A stretch of 64,000 bases of DNA, taken from Aquanectria penicillioides. Its lineage: Eukaryota > Ascomycota > Sordariomycetes > Hypocreales > Nectriaceae. The notes beneath the pieces were generated by a model, which was given only the letters and a program-made list of their open reading frames with translations, was not told the origin of the DNA and did no database searches. Shown piece after piece: positions 1-9,635 of this stretch (its first letter is position 1; each line of letters begins with the position of its first letter). The stretch spans positions 2,108,001 to 2,172,000 of the forward strand of contig PYIU01000009.1 in the NCBI GenBank assembly GCA_003415625.1, read 5' to 3'. Position numbers and translations under genes: made by a program.

Positions 1-586
1 CAGAATTGTAACCCGGCGCCACTCTCAGCGCCTCCGGCGAGCACGGGTTCATTGAGGTCGACACCGCCAATCCAGTTGCAATTTTTGACTTGAGTCGTTC
101 CAAACACGGGGCTGAGTTCTGGGAGAGAGTAAAAAGTCACGGTCCAGTTACACAGGATGCATGCCTTGCCGACCCGTGGGAGCAAGAGAATCTGCTGAAC
201 ACCAGGGCGAGAGGTCGCGGGGGACCCGGAAGGTTCGGAATAGGCAGGGCATAATCGAGAAGCCAAGATGTAGACGGGCTGGCCGGATTTGTCGTTGGGA
301 TCGGGGGGGATTTGAACAAAGTGTAGTAGTTCGGATGCTGAGGTACCGACATATAGGTTATGGTCTGGGGGCGCAGCAATGAGCGAACGGGATCGATTGA
401 CCTGGTGATATCCTTAATGGAGGGCTTACCTAGATAGTCAACGCAGTTTATCTTGATGTCGTCGTGAGAGCCATCGGCAGAGAGCGGCACATCGTCCAGC
501 AACGACCGGAGGACGAATGGTCCATCTTCTCGGCCGGCATGCCTCAGATTAGTTATAGGCCTGTCGCCTGAGCCATCGGATGTCAT
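1..586 (-). CDS. vps3: Vps3/TGFBRAP1-like CNH-domain protein, 5' part only
   Basis: N-terminal part of a protein that continues past the left edge. Exon 1 is 586-430, a 65-nt intron is 429-365 (GTAAGC...CCCCAG), and exon 2 starts at 364. The joined frame reads ...NCVDYLDHNLYVGTSASELLHF, then QQILLLPRVGKACILC, TFYSLPELSPVFG and NWIGGVDLNEP. These blocks are the start of the citron-homology (CNH) beta-propeller of fungal Vps3/TGF-beta-receptor-associated proteins. Vps3 is known as a subunit of the endosomal CORVET tether that acts with Rab5/Vps21 in transport to the vacuole. Without the intron the frame runs into Pro/Ser-rich nonsense, which supports splicing. About 170 residues of a protein usually near 1000 are visible, so the C-terminal clathrin-repeat and Vps39-type regions cannot be checked. 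Vam6/Vps39 also has a CNH domain and is the main alternative. Confidence 0.78.
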
Positions 587-1082
587 AGCGGTGAGTCAGA
601 CGGTAACCTCATCTGAGCGACTCTCACATACCGAGCGCCGCGGTTGTAAAAGACGAGATGCTAGTTGCGATAGCGATGGTGAGGCTGGCGTCAGTTGACA
701 TCAGTGGGTACTGCAACGCAATACGTAACTGGAGCTACTGGAGCTGGAGTTGTGCCTAGCGCAGGTCGCGAGGCTGTGGCGGGGGTGGTTGGGCCTGTGT
801 GGCGCAGGGCTTGGCATCCTCAGCCTGGCAGCCTCAACAGCCAATGAGGTATTGAGGCCACGCCAGCAACAGAACGAACACGTTCCCAGCTCTGGACAGG
901 ACCCTGGCCTGGATCATGAACTCTGCGGATTCACGACGCCGATCACAAGTCTCGACCTCCAACGAATAGGGACCAACACTAAAATCGACCAGGCGCTCGA
1001 TACCAAACCATTGTGTCATTGCAGACGGTTTCTCGAATGAAATCACAGAACCCCTGAACAGCTCTTACTTGAAGTTCACGTC
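587..1082. promoter_or_regulatory. Divergent spacer between the Vps3-like gene and CASP
   Basis: The two genes start 496 bp apart on opposite strands, so this spacer must hold both promoters. I see no clear TATA box, no long pyrimidine tract and no further coding exon. Confidence 0.5.
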
Positions 1083-3375
1083 ATGAGCGACTCCCTCGTC
1101 GAAGCCGCCATGGCATCGGCGAGTAAGCCGGAGGAGGAGGTCGGCCCAACATTTGAAGGAGAAAATAAATTCCAGCATGCCATCTCGGCTTGGAGAAGTA
1201 TGAGCTTGCACAGTCTATGCAGCGCTTCTGTAACGTGCTGCTGACCAGCTACCTTAGACATCGACCTCACCAGCCTTGTGACCACCCTCGATAACACGGC
1301 GTCCGACATCGTAGCCTATCAACGCGACTCGACCGTTCAACGAAAAGAACTTGCGCAGAAGACCAAGGACTTTCGAAAACTCGATGACGCGACCAAGTTG
1401 ACCGAGATCAAGGGCCTCCTGAAGGGTAAGTACTAACGTCATGATGACCCTTGCCTACGCAACTCTTTGCGGGTCAAGGCTAACCGAATAATCAGCCTAC
1501 CAGACCTTCATCGATCTTCTTACCAACCACTCTAAGTCTGTGAACTCGGCATTCTTGCAAACCTATACGTCCTTCTCAGATGCTCCCGATCCGTACCCCC
1601 TACTCGAGGCTTCCGTAGACTCTATGCTTCTGTCAGAGGACACTTTGCCCAAGCTCACAGAGGAAAACAATCACCTTCAGGAGAGCGTCTCGAAGCTCAC
1701 CTCCCAGCTGGAGGAGACGGAGGCTAAACTACAAACCGAACGAACTGCCCGAAAGGAATTAGAAGATAACTTAGAAAGCCGAGTTAAGGAGGTCGAATCA
1801 TCATGGACTGCGGTTCTAGAGGAGAAAACGGACAACTGGGAAGCCAAGGAAAAGGCCCTGGTTGACAAATCGGAGAACCAAGACCGTCTATTGAACGAGA
1901 TGAGAGCGAGCTACGAGGTCAACCAGCGATTAGGCAAAAATGGAGACGACCAAGAACAACGTAACCAAGTTTCAAGTGCCGAGCTTGAAATGCTTCACTC
2001 GGATCTCGAGCGCACCAGCGCACGATTGGCAGACGTGGAAGTACGAAATGAACAAATGAGACTGGAGCTGGCCCAGGCCAAGTCCTCGGTCGCGTCCCAG
2101 CCTGAGACGTCTCTTGAGGATGACCCTGGATATATGCGCATGCGGTCAGAGAATCAATCAATGATTCGTAAGCTGGACGCCGCCAGGGTGGAGAAGGAAG
2201 GGCTCAAGCGAGACCTGGATGCTCGACTACGATCTGTGGAGAGGGAGGTGACATCGCTCAAGGATGAGAGAGATGCTCTGAAGGTCAAGGTCCAAAAGTG
2301 GAACGACTACGACGAAGTAAAGCAAGAACTGGAGGTGCTCAAGAGCATCGAGTTCTCGACAGGTGATGACGATGATATGAAGGAGCAAATTGAGAAAACC
2401 GACGCCAAGGGCAACGCCTTGGAGAAGCTTCTCCTAGCTCGAAACAAGAAGCTTGGTGACGAGCTAACTGTCCTGCGCGTTTCGCACCGAGATCTACAGA
2501 CACGCCTAGAGGATCTCCAAGAAGAGTTGTCAAAGACGAACGCTGAGCTAGAGAGGGCGCAAAACCTGAACGAAAAACTGGAGGGCGACTTGGAACAGCT
2601 CCAGGAAGAGGGCGCTAATGTATTCCCGTCAGGAGCTTCCGTTGCTGGCACATATGTCACCCGGGCAGTTGGACGAAAAAGTGGCCGTATTTCTCCCACG
2701 TCGTCCATCATCAGCGGCATGGATCCACGTGGCATGGGCGATCGCGAACCGGTCTATGGCGGTGGTTCTGGTATCTTGCCCATGGTGACAGCTCAGCGTG
2801 ATCGGTTCAAGAAGAAGAATGCGGAGCTGGAACAGGAATTGTCAGACCTTCACAGGACGGTGTCACAGCTACGGCAGGAGGTGTCCGCTCTCCAGAAGGA
2901 TAACCTCAACCTGTACGAGAAGACCAGATATGTTTCAACGTACAACCGCGGAGGTGCGTCGGCGACGTCGACGGCATATGGGGCGAACCCCAACTCCTCG
3001 ACGATTTCAATCGGCGAAACAGGCAACCCTGGCATCGCATTGGACCGATACCGCCAGGCTTACGAGTCCAATCTCTCACCTTTCGCGGCGTTCCGGGGCC
3101 GAGAGTCGGCGAGGGCGTATCGCCGAATGAGCCTGCCGGAGCGGGTGGTGTACTCGCTGACTAGGATGGTTCTGGCATCTCGCACGAGCCGAAACCTGTT
3201 TGCGGCATACTGCGTGGTGCTTCATCTCTTGGTGTTCGTGTCGATGTACTGGCTCGGTTCGGCAGACTTTGAGCAGCATATCGCAACCACGGCGGCGGCA
3301 GCAGGCGCTGGAGGCAGCAGACTGATGGGGGCAGGTAGTCCGATGGAAGAAGCGCCGCAGGTCCCTGGGAAGTAG
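1083..3375 (+). CDS. coy1: CASP/Coy1 Golgi coiled-coil membrane protein
   Basis: Three exons: 1083-1197, 1258-1425 and 1496-3375 (introns 60 and 70 nt, GTATGA...TTAG and GTAAGT...TCAG), giving 720 aa. The start is the ATG of MSDSLVEAAMA; the joined frame gives FEGENKFQHAISAWRNID then DLTSLVTTLDNTASDIVAYQ, the conserved N-terminus of CASP. Residues about 110-580 are almost continuous heptad coiled coil (LTEENNHLQ..., LERAQNLNEKLEGDLEQLQEE). The conserved C-terminal block (ITAQRDRFK-like TAQRDRFKKKNAELEQEL, DNLNLYEKTRYV, LPERVVYSLTRMVLA) follows. One transmembrane segment lies at about residues 661-681 (CVVLHLLVFVSMYWL), making it a tail-anchored Golgi protein. The family is a golgin linked to retrograde intra-Golgi transport; yeast Coy1 interacts with SNAREs and COG. 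The last 39 residues are an Ala/Gly-rich luminal tail. Confidence 0.95.
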
Positions 3376-5326
3376 CAGGGTTGATGGAGATCCAGATATT
3401 AAACGGAGTGTGGCCAAGGGCGGCAACCTTGAGGAGGAACCCCCCCATTTCTCGGCGTGTACGTGTAGGAGTAGCTGGCATGGTGTGTGAGAAGTAGACT
3501 GTATGCGACAGGAGTTTCTTGGGTACATTGTATGGTAGCGGTCATTGATCAAACTCTCAAAGAGTGTGCATTTGCGTCTGCTTTGCTCCGCCGCCTCCCC
3601 CGGCCCTAGTGACGATGAGCGGCATTAGCAAGCGGAGCTACTTCCCTTGGCGGGGGTCGCACTGGTTAAAGATATCTATCGACCTGCCCGTTTGAAGCCC
3701 GGTCAATGGTCCACGCAGGAGTCCCTACATCATTTCGAACGAGGCCTGGAAAACTGGGACCGCGCGGCTCCACGTTTCTATTTTCTGCGCCTTTGGCTTT
3801 GGTGCAGCCGCTGACCGCACTTGGCGACCTGGATGCTTGCTCGGCGAGGAGCCAATGAGATGGGCGGGGCCCAGGATAGGCGGCGGGTACGCGATGCCCC
3901 GGCCTTGCTCGGGCGTGGTGCGGCGTGCCGTGGAGGAGACCGAGGGCGCGACCCATTTCGCTTTCTTTTTTTGGCAGATGGGATTCTTGGCTTTGCGGGT
4001 TGTTCCCTGGAGGCGGCTGGGTGATGTGAAGAGGCCGCGGGGAATGGTTGGTTCGAGAGGGTCATCTAGATCTGGCATCTGAGGATCGAAATTGCGATGC
4101 TGACGAGATGAGATCGGCCTGGCGATGTGGAGGCCGAGAGGCCTTGCATGACGTCGTTTTGGGATTTCAATGAGCCTCGGAGACGAATGGAAGAAAACAT
4201 GTGTTGACTGGCAGATGGCAGAGTCGCATTGAGTGCGTTTTGGCGTTTCCTGTTTGTTTGAACTGGCTCTCACGAACGCTGCTGGTTCCCGCTCATCATG
4301 TGTTCGCTCAACCATCCACGACACATCTGATCCACCGCAATGCAACCTTTCACATGGGAAAAATGGAGAAAAAGTCCCCCGACTCCCATTTGGACCCCTC
4401 GCTCCGTTTCCCTCGTTTATCTATTCCAGACACTGGCCGTAGAAATAATTAGCCCACGTTTCCCTCGTAACGCCTGCGAGCCCCATGTCCCATGTCCCAA
4501 GTGCCGACTCTGGACGCTGGGCGCTTGACACGCCCCGTTTTTCCCCTCTGTGGCCCAATCGCCGCCCACCACCGCTCAGGGTCTCTCCCGCTCCCTGTCG
4601 CGATCCATTGGATCTCGTACATCCGTGGAGCCACCTCCACGCGCCGACGCAGAAACTAGAGAGGCTCCCGACCCGCCTCCGTACATTTGAGCGCCGCGCA
4701 CAAGGGCGACCCGTCTTGCAAAACGGAACGGGGGGTGTTTCGCGCCCGGCGGCTGGGGTTTGCTGTCGTTACGGTGCCCTCTCGCGCTGGGGGTCCCATA
4801 ATTTCTGGCCCCGGCCATCCAATGGCCGTGTCTGCTCTACGTCCTGACCGTCGTGGCCTTGCCGCCGAACGATACAGGGACGCGGATGCGAAAACCCCCG
4901 TCGTGACTCGTTCTTCTCGGCGCCAATGCTGTGCTTCGTATAATAGAGACGAGTGTCTCCCCTCCCCAGCCTCGCATGGAGAGAGAAGGTCCTACCAGGA
5001 AAGAATCTCTTGCATCGGTCTTTTATCAAGACGCTTCGAGGTCTTTTCTGTTTGTTTCCTTTTTCCTTTTCTTTCCTATTTCCTTATTTCCTATATTTCT
5101 TTTTTGTTTTCTGTCCTTGCGTCACCTCACCTCACCTCACCTCATCCCAATTACTCATCTCATACATACATACATATCCTTATTGTGTCTTGAGCATTGA
5201 GCTGCAATTGGGTTCCGACCTCCTGTTAACGACTCTTGACTATCCCAAATAATCACGAGCATCAACAGCGATTCCATTGGGTATATACGTCGAACACCGC
5301 GAGTATCTATAAAATTTACATACAAA
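3376..5326. other. Intergenic, 3' of CASP and promoter of the DUF3455 gene
   Basis: No supported gene; open frames here are short and of low complexity. The last 300 bp look like a fungal core promoter and leader: a pyrimidine-rich block at about 5035-5118, four tandem CACCT units at 5123-5142, and TATATA at 5282-5287 just upstream of the next start codon. Confidence 0.6.
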
Positions 5327-6262
5327 ATGCAATTGTCAACACTATTCGTGTCTCTCTTGGCCGTGGGAGCCTCCGCCGCCCCCACGGGCCCCAAGGTCAT
5401 CATCAAGGATACCCAGTCAGCTGTTGAGTCGCTGGGTTCCCTCTCCGAGTACTTCAACCTCCTGGCCTCCAAGGCTCGTGCTGCAAAGACATCAGGCCAA
5501 GCTGCCGTGTGCGACTTGACAAAGGCGAAGCTGCCCATTGGTAAGTTGCTTCAACCCATACATAAGCTCGGCAACCCGTCGCCTTCCAATTGAGTTCTGA
5601 CACCCCGATGCCGATAGCTCCCGAGCCTCTTCCCGAGCCCGCCAAGGGCCTGACTCTCCACCACGTCGCTGTTGGCCGCGGCACTCAGAACTACACATGC
5701 GACACCAGCAACCCCTCATCGGCCCCAGTCGCTGCAGGTGCCGTGGCAACCCTCTTCAATGCCAGCTGCGTCGCTGCCCTGTATCCCGATCTCTTGGAGA
5801 AGATCCCTGGCATGGCGGTACACTTTGACATCTCCAAGACTGATCAGCTCGGGCCCATGTCCATGATGGAGTCTGGCGTGCACTATTTCACAAACTCCTC
5901 CACGCCCTTCTTTGACCTGCGAACGCAGCGCGAGGACATTGGCCAGGCACCCTGCCAGAAGAACAGCACCTCGCCCGCTCCCTCGGACGCCTCGGTGGGC
6001 CAAAACGGCGAGGCGGCTGTCCCGTGGCTGCAGCTGACTACTCGCGAGGGCGCGACCGACGGCATCAAGGAGGTGTATCGGGTTACGACGGCTGGAGGTA
6101 GCGCCCCGTCTACCTGCGAGGGCATGGAGGCGTCGTTCCAGATTCAATACGCTTCATTGTAAGTACCATGCATCTCTCCTCATCGTGCAGGAGATACACG
6201 GTCCGAGAATGGAAACTGACGTGGTGATCAGATACTGGTTTTATGCAGGAGACAGCCAATAA
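5327..6262 (+). CDS. Secreted DUF3455 protein
   Basis: Exons 5327-5540, 5618-6158 and 6232-6262, giving 261 aa. The N-terminus MQLSTLFVSLLAVGASAAPTG is a clear signal peptide with cleavage near Ala18. The mature part has the DUF3455 hallmarks LTLHHVAVGRGTQNYTC, then PVAAGAVATLFNASCVA, VHYF and a C-terminal YWFY. This is a fungal secreted family of unknown function, sometimes mislabelled malate dehydrogenase. The second intron is easy to miss: exon 2 can be read straight into TAA at 6160-6162, but that TAA lies inside a perfect GTAAGT donor. Splicing to the AG at 6230-6231 replaces it with LYWFYAGDSQ, the aromatic ending typical of the family. Six Cys and N-glycosylation sequons (for example NYT, NAS, NSS, NST) fit secretion. 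An alternative acceptor at about 6188-6190 gives a less plausible tail. Confidence 0.87.
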
Positions 6263-9200
6263 ATACAAAAGAAACAAGATGGTTGCAATGTTACTTGCTC
6301 ATTCGTGCATTGCAGCAGTGACATGGATGGGAGGGACATTGTCTTTGGGGCCTGGCGTTATGGTGAGCATATGGCATATCTCGTAGCAAGCTCGTGGCTT
6401 CCGTGTATTGTAATAGCGTTCATGTATCTCTTCATTCTTTGTGTGTCACGTTTTCGAATATACCAAATCAGCCTGGGCCCTCTTGTTTGTCAAACTCAAT
6501 CTATGCTAGCTCTCATGACAAGGAATATTTAATACCTGCATATCTCCCGAGCTGCAATTGGCCCCCAAATGATGAACGTGAGATGATTGATTTCCACCGC
6601 CCCACTGGCCCATTGAACTTGTTTGTATTTTGGCTTTGTCATACGTACATTAAAGGAGACGTGTGGCTCAAGGTCTACGTAGGGCGAGGAGCACTGATGA
6701 TACTTGTCTACCGTCCATTTTCCCCAAGGCAAATGTGGGGTTCGAAGGTTCGAGGGAGGGTCACCAGGGAACCTAGAGGGCCATGCTACAAATGAAGGTT
6801 CGCCTCGTCACAGCCTCCAGGAGGAGGACAAAGTAGCTTGGTTCTTCAAAACATGAATGCTTCTGTGCGGCAATATCCCACCTTTGAAAGGAGCTACTGT
6901 TGTGGGGGGGGGGGGGGGGGAACGGGAAATCTTTGAAAGTGAAGGAATGAAAGCCGGTAAAGCTCCAGATAACCACGAAGGTCCCTGCTGCCTCCTGTCA
7001 CATTTTCTCGCAAGATTTTCTTTTCTTTGCTTTTTCCCAAGCAAGATCTCAACTCTCAAGGAACGAATAAATCGTTGACCAGTGCTTTTGAAGCATCAGA
7101 AGGGTTCAGTGGCAGTCAGCTTGACCAAATGTTTAAGCTTTACGAATAGCGATGATGCCTCCAAGGCCATGCAGGCTACCGGCATACCTATGTCAAAGCC
7201 CTTATGGCTGCGCAAGTACACCCCTTCATCTGCAAAGTTCAAGACATGGTTCTCACCTTACTTTGAGTAAGATAAGAAATGCATAAGCAAAGTTTGTAGC
7301 AAATAACATCTCGGATATCTTGAGCGCTTTGTTCAAAGGAGACGATACGACAACTGAGCGTCCATGGTGCCATAGCCGGTGCAATCCCCGGATTCGCCCG
7401 GTTCTAGAAAATCCAGCATCGCCTCACGTCACCTCACATCACCCAATTTCCCACGGCCGCAGTGACGCTACTCGGATCTTGTCCGGGTTGAGATTTCCCC
7501 ATGGGAACAGGCTGGGCACGAGTGCCACCCCCCTCCTCCCTCCCCGCAGCGTAGCAGGGGCCTGGGGAGCCTGGATACCCCAGATGGGAGGGCAGATGGG
7601 CAGGTAGATACATGGGCAGCCAGGCTGCGAGACTGGAAGATGGGGGTACATGAGGTACTGGCGGGATAAGATGTACCAAAGATGCGCCGAGATGCAGCGG
7701 AGAAGGATGCGTGTGGGGTAGATGGTCGTTGTGCCATGTTTCGTCGTCCAATGAAGCATGGTTGGAGTATCTTTCTTCAACGACGGGCAGCACGAAGCCA
7801 TTTACGATTTCAAGGTGCCCGGCCCAATGGAGAATTGAGAGAGCTTGTTGAGCACCAAACACTAGCCGTTGGAAATACCTAGTCCATCGTTGCTCGGTAG
7901 GCGAATTTGACTTGACGTTGACGTGCGAAAAGAGGGGCGGTCTCGACTGCAATGCGTGGAGATGTCCCGCCGATCCTTACTCGCGGGACGCTAGGCAAAT
8001 AAAACGCCGCTGATTGGTCGCCAAGCTGCAACTTCGCTCTAAGACATTGAGCTCTCAAATGTCGGGGTATAAGCAATCATGGCCTGAATGCCACGAGGGA
8101 CAGACAGGCCCGGGCCTGGGGGCGGCGGCTTCGGTCGTCTCGGAGGCAATTGCTACGAGAATACTAATTCATGTGCTCCAAGGCCTGGGAGGCATTCGGG
8201 CAGACTGCCATGGCCGGGATTAAGAGCATGACATTCGGGTGTAGTGGACTGACAGCGGTATAGGTGCCTGGGCACGGTAGAGGGAGGTGGTCATGGGTCA
8301 TGCCACTGAGTGGCTTCCAGGCCGTCGGGTGCTCCGTTACAGGGACCCGCACCCACATGAATGTACCTGTGGGACGGAACCGCACTGGGTTCTCGATAGG
8401 CTGCCTGCCCTGGTGCTGGAGCACCTCCCACTCAGTGACAAACCGACACAAACAGGTGGGATGTCCAGATGGGGGCTTCCACCGTCGAGCTACCACGGTA
8501 CGATGGGACGCGTGCCATAGGCCTTCATGCCCAGACGGCGTGCCGTGCGGCGGCGCAATGTGCCCTACCTACCTACCTACCTGCCTACCTGCCTAGGCAT
8601 GTATGTATGGTACATGGTACAGGCGGCGCACCGGGGGCGGCGCAAATACACCAGGTACCGCGACTAGCACAGGGCTACCCACAGCACAGGGCCACAGGGC
8701 CACAGCTACCCACAGCAGACCCTGTCGCTGAGCATCTCGGGGAACACCATCCATCCATCTGATCCAGTGACTGAATGATTCTCGTCCCAGGGTCCCATAT
8801 TGTCTCGCCTCGTCTCTCATCTCGTCTCCTTTTTCTTATTTTATTTTTTCCCTTCTTCTTCTTTCCTTTTGTTATATGCACTTTTCAAATAAAAGACCCC
8901 TCAGAAGACGCCCGTCTCCTCCGCCAGCGCCCGGCCCGGTCGATCGGCGCCTCCCTTCTTCTTTTCCGACTCAGCAACAAGCAAACCGTCACTGTGATCC
9001 CCTGATCCCTTCTCGCATACACAGGCCCTCCAAGCCTGTCTGGGGACGGGCCTGCCCCGCGCTGAATCAGAGCCGATCCAGCTCCAACGGAAAGAAAAAA
9101 AAAAAAAAAAAAAGAGTCCACCCGACCGGTCTGGCGGCTTTCTCCAATTTCTCGTCTCTCTCGAATTACAGTGCTAGCCCGCAGTCTCCAGACTTTTGCC

Positions 9201-9635
9201 ACTCGCCCGCATCGACCCGATCTAGCCCGTCACCCGCCGTCACCTCCCCGACGACAGCTCCGTTTGCTACCTGTGTTTGCTACCTGCGTTTGCCTCTGCT
9301 TCTGCATCCACGCCTGCGCCCTAGCTTCGTCAAAAACTCTCTGCGACGCAAACCTACCACGGCTGCAGCAGAGACAAATCCCTGTAGCGTTTCCCGTCTC
9401 GCCGGTTTTCGTTTGTCTCCGTCGCCTTGCATCTCATCGCCCTTCGACAATTGCACCTGCTTCCTGAAGCCCCCCACACGGTACACACCCCACCACTACC
9501 ATCACCACCATTTAGCCATCGCTCCGTCCAAAACCTCCATCGCTCAGCTCATATTCCGTCCGACCGACGAATGCCCACAATCCAATCTCATCAATCATCG
9601 CCTCGCGCTGCGGACGCGCCGTCGCCATATCAGCC
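6263..9635. other. 3.4-kb intergenic region with simple repeats; F-box gene promoter and leader
   Basis: No gene can be supported. Contents include a 17-G run at 6904-6920, a TACC/TGCC tetranucleotide tract at about 8564-8595, and an imperfect CACAGGGC/GCTACCCACAGCA direct-repeat patch at about 8668-8720. A strongly CT-rich tract at about 8800-8875 and a 19-A run at 9095-9113 follow. The last 800 bp are C/T-biased and probably the promoter and long leader of the F-box gene. A minus-strand frame of 172 codons near 7434-7952 has proline-rich, non-conserved-looking sequence and was not accepted. Confidence 0.55.

Noticed and set aside
7434..7952. 172-codon minus-strand frame in the spacer before the F-box gene
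   Set aside because: Proline-rich, low-complexity, and no motif or splice structure; cannot be separated from chance.
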